DNA from: an uncultured Nitrospirota bacterium
GTDB lineage: Bacteria > CG2-30-53-67
Reading direction: 5' to 3'
DNA length: 33,001 bases
Assembly (NCBI GenBank): GCA_945786985.1
Contig: CALZGC010000088.1
Coordinates: 1-33,001 of the forward strand
Each line of letters begins with the position of its first letter. The first letter of the stretch is position 1. Shown in pieces: positions 22,064-30,252 of this stretch. The notes under the pieces are model-generated. The model made no database searches, had not been told where the DNA came from, and saw only the letters and a list, made by a program, of their open reading frames with translations. The position numbers and the translations under genes are program-made.

Positions 22064-23149
22064 ATGGCAACACAACCGAGTGCACCGAGAAAAACCGATA
22101 TTGGACCGCCCCACTATGAGCAGTTCCTCCATCCGGTCATCAAGAAAAACTATGGTCAATGGAAATACCACGATTATCTGAAGCCGGGCGTCATGGTGCA
22201 TGTGGCGGAGAGCGGCGACAAGATCTATTCCGTACGCGTCGGCTCGCCGCGCCTCATCAGTGTGGACGTGATCCGCATGTTCGCCGACCTGGCCGACAAG
22301 TACTGCGACGGGTATCTCCGGTTCACCAGCCGGAACAACGTGGAGCTCATGACGGACAAGGAAAAGAATATCGACCCGTTGATCAAGGATATTCAGGCCC
22401 AGGGCTACCCCGTCGGTGGAACGGGCAACTCTATTTCCAACATTATCCATACCCAGGGATGGGTCCATTGCCATTCAGCGGCCACCGACGTGTCCGGTCT
22501 GGTCAAGGCGACCATGGATGAGCTCTATGAGTACTTCGTCGATATGAAGCTTCCCTATAAGCTGAAACTGGCGGCGGCCTGTTGTCTGAACATGTGCGGC
22601 GCCGTGCACTGCTCCGACATCGCTATCCTCGGGATTCATAGGCGGCCGCCGAAAATCAAGGATGAGCAGGTCTCCAGGGTCTGCGAGATCCCCACGACCG
22701 TGTCGTCCTGCCCGACGGCGGCCATCCGGCCGACCACCGTCGAAGGCAAGCAGACCGTCAAGGTGGACGACGACCGCTGCATGTTCTGTGCGAACTGCTA
22801 CACGGTCTGTCCGGCCATGCCCATTGCGGATGCCCTGAATGATGGTATCTCCCTCTGGGTTGGCGGCAAGGTCTCCAACGCCCGATCGGAACCGATGTTC
22901 ACCAAGCTGGCCGTTCCGTTCCTGCCCAACAATCCACCCCGCTGGCCTGAAGTGACCGACGCGATCAAAAAGATCGTCGAGGCCTATGCCGGGGACGCGC
23001 ACAATTATGAAAGGCTCGGCGAGTGGATCGAGCGGATCGGTTGGCCGAAGTTTTTTGATATGACAGGCTTCGAGTTCACCAAATACCACATTGATGATTT
23101 CCGGCATGCCGCCGAGACCTTTGCACGCTCGGCACAAATCAAATTCTAA
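22064..23149 (+). CDS. dsrB: Dissimilatory sulfite reductase beta subunit DsrB
   Basis: A 361-residue beta subunit, which provides the catalytic sirohaem site of DsrAB. Seen: [20 protein letters not shown], the [14 protein letters not shown] segment, the cluster motif [13 protein letters not shown] (residues ~173-184), and a ferredoxin domain [26 protein letters not shown] precedes the ATG. The C terminus ends in [11 protein letters not shown], normal for the family. It is followed 15 nt later by dsrD, an arrangement typical of sulfite-reducing bacteria. Confidence 0.97.
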   Translation: MATQPSAPRKTDIGPPHYEQFLHPVIKKNYGQWKYHDYLKPGVMVHVAESGDKIYSVRVGSPRLISVDVIRMFADLADKYCDGYLRFTSRNNVELMTDKEKNIDPLIKDIQAQGYPVGGTGNSISNIIHTQGWVHCHSAATDVSGLVKATMDELYEYFVDMKLPYKLKLAAACCLNMCGAVHCSDIAILGIHRRPPKIKDEQVSRVCEIPTTVSSCPTAAIRPTTVEGKQTVKVDDDRCMFCANCYTVCPAMPIADALNDGISLWVGGKVSNARSEPMFTKLAVPFLPNNPPRWPEVTDAIKKIVEAYAGDAHNYERLGEWIERIGWPKFFDMTGFEFTKYHIDDFRHAAETFARSAQIKF

Positions 23150-23164
23150 GAGGAGGCGTGAGAA

Positions 23165-23419
23165 ATGTCAGACGCAGTGACCACCGCCCAGATCGCGGAC
23201 GAGATGTACAACCTGGTCAAGGAGTACTCCGGGAAGAAGCGGTTCAAATCGAGTGATCTGACCAAGGAGATCATCGGCAAGCACGGCGACAAGGTCAACA
23301 AGAAGGACTGCAAGGCCGCCCTCCGGGAACTCATGGACTCGGGACGTTGCGTCTACGGTTATGCCGGGGGGAGCTTCATCGCTCTGCCCGGTGAAGAAGG
23401 CGCGGCGAAGAGCCAATAA
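23165..23419 (+). CDS. dsrD: DsrD, winged-helix activator of DsrAB
   Basis: An 84-residue basic protein of the DsrD family, a winged-helix fold reported to stimulate sulfite reduction by DsrAB. The core KKRFKSSDLTKEIIGK and DCKAALRELMDSGRCVYGYAGGSF matches the family. It has AGAGGAGG upstream and directly follows dsrB. dsrD is usually taken as a marker of the reductive direction of the pathway, in contrast to the dsrEFH and dsrL-like genes around it. Confidence 0.94.
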   Translation: MSDAVTTAQIADEMYNLVKEYSGKKRFKSSDLTKEIIGKHGDKVNKKDCKAALRELMDSGRCVYGYAGGSFIALPGEEGAAKSQ

Positions 23420-23424
23420 ACAGA

Positions 23425-23445
23425 GGGGGCGGGCGCAGAGCCCCC
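23425..23445 (+). terminator. GC-rich hairpin after dsrD
   Basis: GGGGGC / GCCCCC 6-bp stem with a 9-nt loop, starting 5 nt after the dsrD stop. It has no T-run but is well placed to end or stabilise a dsrABD transcript. Confidence 0.5.
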
Positions 23446-23494
23446 CGCCTTTGCCACGCAGATTTCAGCTGGCCGGTCGCCTCCGGATGAAGTT

Positions 23495-23538
23495 GTCCGG
23501 CTGTCTTCTCCGCTGTTGTGCCGGACGGCGGCAACAGC
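23495..23538 (+). promoter_or_regulatory. Interleaved stem pairs in the dsrD-dsrL leader
   Basis: Two perfect 7-bp pairings overlap: GTCCGGC (23495-23501) with GCCGGAC (23520-23526), and GCTGTTG (23512-23518) with CAACAGC (23532-23538). They are interleaved, so they are either alternative folds or an H-type pseudoknot. They lie in the 264-nt gap before the DsrL-like gene. No known riboswitch class is recognised. Confidence 0.35.
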
Positions 23539-23683
23539 GAAAAAGGTAGGCCCTTTGCACTCCGGATGTGAAAAGCCGCGGGGCCTGATCGGCTATGCCG
23601 GCAGGCTGGAGGACGCTCGTCGGACACATCCGGGTTAGCCTGGAGATCATTCTAACAGAAACAGATGAGAAGGAGTATGTCCT

Positions 23684-25369
23684 ATGGCGATCGTGGTGAG
23701 GAAAATAAAGCGAAAGATCGGGATTCGACGCGGCGGGCGGGGAGCCGAGTCGTCCACCCTGAGACCCCAGTACACCTTCAAGACGCCGCCCTGCAGCCAC
23801 GCGTGCCCCAGCAGCGAAGATATCCGGGGCTATCTGGTGAAGATGGCTCAGACGGAGAACTATGCCTGGTCCCATGAGGATGCCATCGAGGATGCCTGGC
23901 ACACGATCACCGACAAGAATCCCTTCCCCGCTGTCATGGGCCGGGTCTGCCCCCATCCCTGCGAATCGGAGTGCAACCGTAAGGAGAAAGATCAGGCGGT
24001 GGGCATCAACAATATGGAACGCTTCATCGGGGATTACGGGATTGAGAACAAACTGGCGCTGAAAAAACTTAACGGCGACAGCCATTCGGAAAAGGTGGCG
24101 ATCATCGGGGCGGGCCCGTCAGGCCTCTCCTGCGCCTATCAGCTCGCCCGGCGGGGATACCCCGTCACCGTTTTTGAAATGTTTGACAAGGGCGGCGGGA
24201 TGCTGCGATTCGGCATACCCATCTACCGGCTTCCCGATGATGTGCTCGATGCGGAGATCCGGAAGATCGCCGATCTCGGCGTCGACATCAAGTACAGCAC
24301 CAAGATCGGACGGGACGTCAGCTTTGATAATCTGAAAAAGGACTACAAAGCCATTTATGTTTCCATCGGTGCGCACACCGGTTGGGACATGAATATTCCC
24401 GGCGAGGACGCGGCCAACCTCTGGACCGGCGCGGATTTTCTCCACCGGATCAGTGCCGGTGAAAAAGTGGACATCGGCAACAAGGTCATTGTCATCGGCG
24501 GCGGGGACACGGCCATTGATGCGGCCATGACGTCCCTGAGGCTCGGCGCGGATGTGACCATCCTCTATCGGCGGACCCGCAATGAGATGCCCGCCATCGA
24601 CCACGATATCGTGCTGGCCGAGGAGGAAAAGATCCACTTCGAGTTTCTCGCCGCACCGGTGGAAATCATCAAGGACGGCAGCGGACGGGCCACCGCCATG
24701 AAGTGTCTCCGCATGGAACTGGGCGAGCCCGATGCCTCCGGCCGGCGGCGCCCGGTCCCCATCGAAGGCTCGGAGTTCACGGTGGAGACCACGGCCGTTA
24801 TCTCCGCCATCGGCCAAGCCCCCGATTATGAAGGCCTGGAGCGGTTCAAGAACGACCGCGGCTGGATCAACGCCGATGATGAAGGCAAGACCGAGATGGA
24901 CGCCGTCTGGGCCGGTGGTGACGTGACCATCGGTCTGGGCATTGCCACCGAGGCCATCGGCCTCGGACGGACCACGGCTGCTTCCATCCATGCGCATCTG
25001 CGGGGCAATGACATGGAAAAGGACCCCGATTGGCCGGTGGTGCGGACGGACAAGATGAATCTTGGCCATTACGTGAGTCTGGAGCGGATGCAGGAGAAGT
25101 TCCTGCCGCCAGCGGAGCGCAAGACCAACTTCAATGAGATCCGTTTTGCCCTGACGCAGGAGCAGGTCCTCGAAGAGGCCAAACGGTGCATGAGCTGCGG
25201 CCGATGCTTTGACTGCGACAACTGCTTCACCTTCTGCTCCGACAGTGCGGTGAAGAAGCTGTCCAAGGACCTGCCCTTCGGCGAGCACTATGAGTTTCAT
25301 CTCGACACCTGTCAGGGTTGCAAGAAGTGCGCAGAGGAGTGCCCCTGTGGATTTATCGACATGCTTTAA
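23684..25369 (+). CDS. dsrL: DsrL-like NAD(P)H:acceptor oxidoreductase (iron-sulfur flavoprotein)
   Basis: A 561-residue flavoprotein of the GltD/NfnB superfamily with a C-terminal ferredoxin domain, the DsrL layout. N-terminal Fe-S region: CSHACPSSEDIRGYL and CPHPCESECNRK. FAD site: IIGAGPSGLSCAYQLARRG (residues ~137-155). NAD(P)H site: VIVIGGGDTAIDAAMTSLRLG. C-terminal double cluster: CMSCGRCFDCDNCFTFC and CQGCKKCAEECPCGF. DsrL couples DsrAB to NAD(P)H. The protein is shorter than the roughly 650-residue DsrL of phototrophic sulfur oxidisers and lacks a long C-terminal extension, so it looks like the DsrL-2 type seen in reducers and disproportionators (inference). GAAGGAG precedes the ATG. 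Confidence 0.85.
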   Translation: MAIVVRKIKRKIGIRRGGRGAESSTLRPQYTFKTPPCSHACPSSEDIRGYLVKMAQTENYAWSHEDAIEDAWHTITDKNPFPAVMGRVCPHPCESECNRKEKDQAVGINNMERFIGDYGIENKLALKKLNGDSHSEKVAIIGAGPSGLSCAYQLARRGYPVTVFEMFDKGGGMLRFGIPIYRLPDDVLDAEIRKIADLGVDIKYSTKIGRDVSFDNLKKDYKAIYVSIGAHTGWDMNIPGEDAANLWTGADFLHRISAGEKVDIGNKVIVIGGGDTAIDAAMTSLRLGADVTILYRRTRNEMPAIDHDIVLAEEEKIHFEFLAAPVEIIKDGSGRATAMKCLRMELGEPDASGRRRPVPIEGSEFTVETTAVISAIGQAPDYEGLERFKNDRGWINADDEGKTEMDAVWAGGDVTIGLGIATEAIGLGRTTAASIHAHLRGNDMEKDPDWPVVRTDKMNLGHYVSLERMQEKFLPPAERKTNFNEIRFALTQEQVLEEAKRCMSCGRCFDCDNCFTFCSDSAVKKLSKDLPFGEHYEFHLDTCQGCKKCAEECPCGFIDML

Positions 25370-25415
25370 GTTTAGACCCGACGGCACCATCGGATTTCGG
25401 GACAAGTCCTACGAT

Positions 25416-25430
25416 TCATGGGTTCCATGA
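25416..25430 (+). other. Short hairpin after the DsrL-like gene
   Basis: TCATGG-GTT-CCATGA, a perfect 6-bp stem 47 nt after the stop. The 165-nt gap to the rubrerythrin gene holds no convincing promoter and nothing else recognisable. Confidence 0.3.
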
Positions 25431-25534
25431 CGAACCTGTGAGCGCGGGGCTTCGTGCTGCGTGATCGTTTGAGCGGATCTGATTGTAGAAAGATACGTCA
25501 CCATAATTGCGAATCGAAGCACCAAGGAGTGAGC

Positions 25535-25999
25535 ATGGAAGAATTGACGTTTAACGAGATCATCAGCTACGCCAAGATTGCCGAGGACAATGCCAAGAAG
25601 TTCTACCTCGATGCGGCCGCCATTGCGGAACAGAGAAATGTGAAGGAATTCCTCGAGTCCCTGGCGGACGAAGAGCAGGGCCACAGCGACCGGCTCGAGG
25701 GGCTTCGAAAAGCAATCCAGGAAAGGGGCGTCGTGCCGCAGATGCACCAGGATATCCGCAACCTGGGATATGCCGATTATATCGAGCCGGTGAACCTGGA
25801 CTCAGACGCCAGCTACAAGGATGTCCTCGAGGTGGCCATGGCGAAGGAGAAGGAAGCCATCAAGAATTACGAGAGCTTCGCCCGTTACGTGGATGATCCA
25901 GAAGCCCGCAAGCTCTTTGGCCTGCTGGCCGAAGAAGAACGGCGCCACCTGAAGCGGTTCGAGGAAGACTACGACGATCTTCAAAACCAGTATTATTAA
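25535..25999 (+). CDS. Rubrerythrin-like ferritin-fold protein 1
   Basis: A 154-residue four-helix protein of the rubrerythrin/ferritin-like family. Di-iron ligand-type motifs are EDNAKKFY (helix 1), DEEQGHSDRLEGL (helix 2), AKEKEAIKNYESF (helix 3) and EEERRHLKRFEED (helix 4). No C-terminal rubredoxin domain (CxxC pairs) is present, so electrons for peroxide reduction would come from a separate protein. The ATG at 25535 has AAGGAGTG upstream; an earlier in-frame ATG (25454) adds no family sequence. It lies directly before nfnA and has a paralogue directly after nfnB. Confidence 0.88.
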   Translation: MEELTFNEIISYAKIAEDNAKKFYLDAAAIAEQRNVKEFLESLADEEQGHSDRLEGLRKAIQERGVVPQMHQDIRNLGYADYIEPVNLDSDASYKDVLEVAMAKEKEAIKNYESFARYVDDPEARKLFGLLAEEERRHLKRFEEDYDDLQNQYY

Positions 26000-26029
26000 C
26001 CCGGAATCCCGATCTGAGGTAGACGAACG

Positions 26030-26881
26030 ATGTATGAAATTCTGAAGAAGAAGGTCTGGCAGGAGCAGAAGCCGCGGATCACGGAGTTCCTCGTCCGCGC
26101 CCCGGATATTGCGCGCTCCCACCAGGCGGGCCAGTTTGTGATCCTGGTGGCCGATGAGCAGGCGGAGCGAATTCCCCTGACGATTGCCGACAAAGATGTG
26201 GAGAAGGGAACCATCAGTATTCTCTTCCAGGAAGTGGGCAAGTCGACCATGTGTCTCGGCATGCTCAATGAGGGGGAGCACATCATGCACATTGCCGGCC
26301 CCCTCGGCAAGCCGACCCACATTGAGAAGTTGGGTACCGTGGTTTGTGTCGGCGGCGGCATCGGTATTGCCCCGGTTCATCCCATTGCGGCGGCCATGAA
26401 GGCGGCCGGCAACAAGGTGATCTCCATCCTGGGGGCCCGCTCGAGAGATCTGCTCATCTATGAGGAGAGGATGAAGACCGCCAGCCATGAAATCCGGGTC
26501 ACCACCGATGACGGGTCCTACGGGCGGCACGGATTCGTGACGGATGAGCTGAAGGCCATGATCGAAGAGGAGAAGATTCCCATTGATCTGGTCGTGGTCA
26601 TCGGTCCGCCCATCATGATGAAATTCGTCTGCAAGGTGACGGAGCCTCACAAAATAAAGACCTATGCCAGCTTGAACACGATCATGGTCGACGGAACAGG
26701 GATGTGCGGCGCCTGCCGGGTGACGGTGGGGGGCAAGACCAAATTTGTCTGCGTCGACGGACCGGAATTCGACGGGCACGCCGTCGATTTTGAAGAGATG
26801 ATGATGCGCCAGCGGCAGTATCTGCCCGAAGAGAAACTCGCCGTGGAGCGCTGCGAGAAACAGACCTGTCACAAGAGCTGA
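26030..26881 (+). CDS. nfnA: NfnA-like FAD/[2Fe-2S] subunit (NADH-dependent ferredoxin:NADP oxidoreductase, small subunit)
   Basis: A 283-residue ferredoxin-NADP-reductase-like protein, also annotated as sulfide dehydrogenase subunit SudB in related genes. FAD region: AGQFVILVADEQAERIPLTIAD, with the RxPLT motif. NAD(H) region: VCVGGGIGIAPVHPIAAAM. The C-terminal [2Fe-2S] site has three cysteines and a nearby Asp (VDGTGMCGACRVTV, FVCVDGPEFD), the NfnA pattern. With the next gene it forms NfnAB, which couples NADH and ferredoxin oxidation to NADP+ reduction by electron bifurcation, reversibly. It starts 30 nt after the rubrerythrin gene. Confidence 0.9.
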   Translation: MYEILKKKVWQEQKPRITEFLVRAPDIARSHQAGQFVILVADEQAERIPLTIADKDVEKGTISILFQEVGKSTMCLGMLNEGEHIMHIAGPLGKPTHIEKLGTVVCVGGGIGIAPVHPIAAAMKAAGNKVISILGARSRDLLIYEERMKTASHEIRVTTDDGSYGRHGFVTDELKAMIEEEKIPIDLVVVIGPPIMMKFVCKVTEPHKIKTYASLNTIMVDGTGMCGACRVTVGGKTKFVCVDGPEFDGHAVDFEEMMMRQRQYLPEEKLAVERCEKQTCHKS

Positions 26882-26916
26882 CCGTTCTGACCATCCATTC
26901 TGCATGAGGATCGTAA

Positions 26917-28395
26917 ATGATGAGTGAGGAAAAGCAAATCAAGGACGCCCCCAAGCCGAAGCCGAAGCGGCCCAAAATTCCGCGGCAACCCATGCCCGAG
27001 CAGGATGCCCACGCGCGCGCAAAGAACTTCGATTCCGTCACCCTGGGGTATACCATGGAACAGGCCGTCACCGAGGCCACCCGCTGCATCCAGTGCAAGA
27101 AGCCTTTGTGCGTTCCGGGCTGCCCCGTCGCCATCGACATTCCCGGTTTCATCCAGCTGGTCAAGGACAAGGAGTTTCTGAAGGCCGCTCAGCTGGTCAA
27201 ACAGACAAACCTGCTGCCCGCGGTCTGCGGCCGCGTCTGTCCGCAGGAAGAACAGTGTGAAGCGGTCTGCGTGCTCGGGAAGAAACAGGACCCGGTGGCC
27301 ATCGGCCGGCTGGAGCGTTACGTGGCGGATTACGAAGCCGAACACGGTGAGATTCCGCTGCCCGAGCTTCCCTCGAAGACCGGCAAAAAGATAGCCGTCG
27401 TGGGCGCCGGACCGGGCGGACTGACCGTGGCGGGGGATCTCATCCAGCAGGGGCACGATGTGACCATTTTCGAGGCGCTCCACAAGGCCGGGGGCGTGCT
27501 GGTCTACGGTATTCCCGAGTTTCGCCTGCCCAAAGCTATCGTCGAGCGGGAAGTGGAATACCTGCAGCGCCTTGGTGTCGAGCTGAAACTCAATCACGTT
27601 ATCGGCAAGATCCGGACCATCGATCAGCTCATGCAGGAGGACGGCTACGATGCCGTATTCATCGGCAGCGGTGCCGGCCTTCCCTGGTTCATGGACATTC
27701 CGGGCGAGAACCTGAACGGCGTCTTTTCGGCCAACGAATATCTCACCCGTAACAACCTGATGAAGGCCTTCGATTTTCCCGCGTACGACACGCCCATCAA
27801 GAAATTCAAGAATGTGGCGGTCATCGGCGGCGGCAACGTCGCGATGGACTCGGTCCGTTCAGCGCTGCGGCTCGGCGCGGACAACGCCTATATCATCTAC
27901 CGCCGGGGCCGGGAGGAGATGCCCGCCCGGACGGAAGAGATCGATCATGCCGAACACGAAGGGGTGAAGTTCAAGAATCTGACGGCCCCCGTGCGCGTCC
28001 TCGGAAACGACGAGGGCTGGGTCACCGGTCTGGAGTGCCTGCAGATGGAACTGGGCGAGCCCGACGCGTCCGGACGCCGCCGCCCGATCCCGATCAAGGG
28101 CTCCGAGTTCGTTCTGGAAATGGACGCGGTGGTCATCGCGATCGGCACGAGTGCCAATCCGTTGATTGCACAGACCACGCCCGACCTGGCTCTGAATCGC
28201 AAGGGCTATATTGAAGTCGAAAACGAGACGACCGGCCGTACCAGCAAGAAAGGCGTTTTTGCGGGCGGGGACATCGTGACCGGAAGTGCCACGGTGATTC
28301 TGGCGATGGGTGCCGGGCGCAACGCGGCCAATGCGATTCAGGACTATCTGCAGACCGGTGAGTGGTGGTCCTCCAACGGGAGCGCAGAGAACTGA
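26917..28395 (+). CDS. nfnB: NfnB-like FAD/[4Fe-4S] subunit (glutamate-synthase-small-subunit type)
   Basis: A 492-residue partner of NfnA with two [4Fe-4S] clusters (CIQCKKPLCVPGCPV and CGRVCPQEEQCEAVC), an FAD site (VVGAGPGGLTVAGDLIQQG) and an NADP(H) site (VIGGGNVAMDSVRSALRLG), followed by IYRRGREEMPAR. GltD of glutamate synthase has the same layout, but the adjacent nfnA and absence of a glutamate synthase large subunit favour NfnB, the bifurcating flavin subunit. It is a paralogue of the DsrL-like protein encoded upstream; both share a nearly identical ELGEPDASGRRRP segment, which is a family motif. It begins 35 nt after nfnA. Confidence 0.9.
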   Translation: MMSEEKQIKDAPKPKPKRPKIPRQPMPEQDAHARAKNFDSVTLGYTMEQAVTEATRCIQCKKPLCVPGCPVAIDIPGFIQLVKDKEFLKAAQLVKQTNLLPAVCGRVCPQEEQCEAVCVLGKKQDPVAIGRLERYVADYEAEHGEIPLPELPSKTGKKIAVVGAGPGGLTVAGDLIQQGHDVTIFEALHKAGGVLVYGIPEFRLPKAIVEREVEYLQRLGVELKLNHVIGKIRTIDQLMQEDGYDAVFIGSGAGLPWFMDIPGENLNGVFSANEYLTRNNLMKAFDFPAYDTPIKKFKNVAVIGGGNVAMDSVRSALRLGADNAYIIYRRGREEMPARTEEIDHAEHEGVKFKNLTAPVRVLGNDEGWVTGLECLQMELGEPDASGRRRPIPIKGSEFVLEMDAVVIAIGTSANPLIAQTTPDLALNRKGYIEVENETTGRTSKKGVFAGGDIVTGSATVILAMGAGRNAANAIQDYLQTGEWWSSNGSAEN

Positions 28396-28533
28396 ACGTT
28401 GTGTGACAGATTGGCGAAAGGGCCCTCTGCGGCGTTGCGGTCAGTGGGTGTCAGGCTGCCGGATTTGCAGGTCCTGCCGTTTCATTGAGAATTTTTTACA
28501 AGACCCCCGGATTGAATGGTGAAAGGAGATCCC

Positions 28534-28989
28534 ATGAGTTTTGCGAGGTTTAGCGATATCGTCACCTATGCGGTTGAAAAAGAGACTGAGGCCATTCGAT
28601 TTTACACCGAGGCCAGCCAGCAGGAACAATACGCGGCCGCCAAGGAGACCTTTCTTGCTTTTGCCGAAGAAGAGAAAAAACACAAGGCCCTCTTTGAGAA
28701 CCTCGATCCCCAGGTGGTGGCAAACTACAAGTTCCGAAATATCGCCGATTTGAAGCGCAGCGACTATATGGTTGAGACGGAGCACAAGCCCGGGATGCCC
28801 TATGTGGACATCCTGCGCCTGGCCATGAAGCGCGAAGAGCATGCCAAGAAATTCTACGACGACTGTGTGGCTCTCGTAGAGGGGGACGAGCAGAAGAAGC
28901 TCTTTCAGATGCTCTCCCAGGAAGAGTCCAAACACAAGCTCATCCTGGAAACCATGTATGACGATACCATGGCCAAGGCGGGTGATTAA
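28534..28989 (+). CDS. Rubrerythrin-like ferritin-fold protein 2
   Basis: A 151-residue paralogue of the protein at 25535-25999. Same four-helix layout: EKETEAIRFYTEA, EEEKKHKALFENL, KREEHAKKFYDDC and SQEESKHKLILETM supply the carboxylate and histidine ligands. The shared motif N-Y-(K)-x-(R)N-(L/I)-x-D-(L)-x-x-x-DY between helices 2 and 3 supports a common origin. No rubredoxin domain. AAAGGAG precedes the ATG at 28534. Its stop codon overlaps that of the convergent pdxA gene by 3 nt, so both messages share their 3' ends. Confidence 0.88.
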   Translation: MSFARFSDIVTYAVEKETEAIRFYTEASQQEQYAAAKETFLAFAEEEKKHKALFENLDPQVVANYKFRNIADLKRSDYMVETEHKPGMPYVDILRLAMKREEHAKKFYDDCVALVEGDEQKKLFQMLSQEESKHKLILETMYDDTMAKAGD

Positions 28990-29996
28990 CCCGGTCTTTT
29001 TCTTCTCTGTTCGACCAGTTGGATCGCGACGAGGAGCGCTTCATACAGGCTTCGGTCGTTCGCCTTTCCGCTTCCCGCCAGATCATAGGCCGTTCCGTGG
29101 TCCACCGAGGTCCGGATAATCGGCAACCCCAGCGTCACATTGACCCCCCGGTCAAAGGCGATCATCTTCAGGGGGATCAGTCCCTGGTCGTGGTACATGC
29201 AGACGACGACCTCGTAGGCCCCGTGATAAGCCTGATGAAACACGGTGTCCGGCGGCAGGGGCCCGGAGACGCCGAGGCCGGCCTGACGGGCCTGTTCCAC
29301 GGCCGGTGCAATGAGCCGTTGCTCTTCATCCCCGAACAGTCCGCCTTCACCGGCGTGAGGGTTCAGCCCGGCTACGGCGATGCGGGGTGAGGCGAAGCCG
29401 AGGTCCTGCATCGCCCGGTGGGCCAGGCGGATCTTCTGAAAAATCGCCCCCGTCGAAAGGGCCTGCGGCACCTGCCGCAGTGACAGGTGGGTGGTCACCA
29501 GCACGACCCGAATCGGTCCTCCCATGAGCATCATGCCGACCTCCGGGGCACCGGTTTTCTCCGCCAGGATCTCGGTATGCCCTGCATAGCGATAGCCGCC
29601 AAGATGAATGGCCTCCTTGTTGATCGGGCCGGTGACGATCGCGTCGACCTGCCCCCCCAGGGCAAAATCGATGGCTGCCAGCAGGTATTCGACGGAGGCT
29701 CGGCCGGCGTCCGCCGAAACCTCGCCCGGGCTATACGCATCGGGGCGTATGTTTTCCAGATCGATCAGCCCTGCCCGCCCCGGCCGGGGCGGCCGTTGGG
29801 TAGGGTCCTGAATCGGGCTGCAGGGATTCGTTCTCTTTAAAAGCTCGGCCCTGAGGTTGAGAACCGTCCCGCTACCGACGACCACCGGATGACAGACGTC
29901 ATAAACCTCGGGACGCTCCAGCAGGGAGAGGAGAATTTCAGGGCCGACACCGGCAGGGTCTCCCATCGTTAGCGCTATAATCGGTGTTCTCACCAT
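28986..29996 (-). CDS. pdxA: 4-hydroxythreonine-4-phosphate dehydrogenase PdxA
   Basis: A 336-residue NAD-dependent dehydrogenase of the pyridoxal-phosphate pathway. Recognised by ALTMGDPAGVGPEI at the N terminus, VTGPINKEAIHLGGYRYAGHTE with a metal-binding histidine, NPHAGEGGLFGDEE and HDQGLIPLKMIAFDRGVNVTLGLP with the other metal-site residues. GAGGAAAA stands before the ATG. It is the only minus-strand gene in the right third of the window and is convergent with rubrerythrin-like gene 2. It is a housekeeping gene with no evident link to the dsr locus. PdxA homologues also act in other pathways, but the full motif set is standard. Confidence 0.95.
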   Translation of the reverse strand: MVRTPIIALTMGDPAGVGPEILLSLLERPEVYDVCHPVVVGSGTVLNLRAELLKRTNPCSPIQDPTQRPPRPGRAGLIDLENIRPDAYSPGEVSADAGRASVEYLLAAIDFALGGQVDAIVTGPINKEAIHLGGYRYAGHTEILAEKTGAPEVGMMLMGGPIRVVLVTTHLSLRQVPQALSTGAIFQKIRLAHRAMQDLGFASPRIAVAGLNPHAGEGGLFGDEEQRLIAPAVEQARQAGLGVSGPLPPDTVFHQAYHGAYEVVVCMYHDQGLIPLKMIAFDRGVNVTLGLPIIRTSVDHGTAYDLAGSGKANDRSLYEALLVAIQLVEQRRKRPG

Positions 29997-30157
29997 TTTT
30001 CCTCGGGTTTTCGCTGATTCCGAAAGTAGCAGGCCATTGGGCCCTCTGTCAACCCGAAGAGGCCCGCAATGGGTTGAGATCTGACACCGGACGTTCCGGC
30101 CCCCAAGGGAAGGTCGGCGCCGCGCGAGAAACCCCCCGTTGAGACCGATTAGGGGTT

Positions 30158-30185
30158 TGACAAAGTTGAAAAAGGTGGTATAACG
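30158..30185 (+). promoter_or_regulatory. Sigma-70-like promoter of the DUF4912 gene
   Basis: TTGACA (30158-30163), 16-nt spacer, TATAAC (30180-30185): a perfect -35 and a 5-of-6 -10. It leaves a leader of about 60 nt and probably serves the DUF4912 gene and the GH57 gene after it. Confidence 0.7.
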
Positions 30186-30252
30186 TTTACTGTTTCCTCT
30201 GTTTACGGTTTAGAAGGACACTCCGGGGGATGGGTGTGGGGAGGCGATTCGG

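Noticed and set aside
24119-25405. Minus-strand open frame of 428 codons
   Set aside because: Antisense to the DsrL-like gene; no motifs and no ribosome-binding site.
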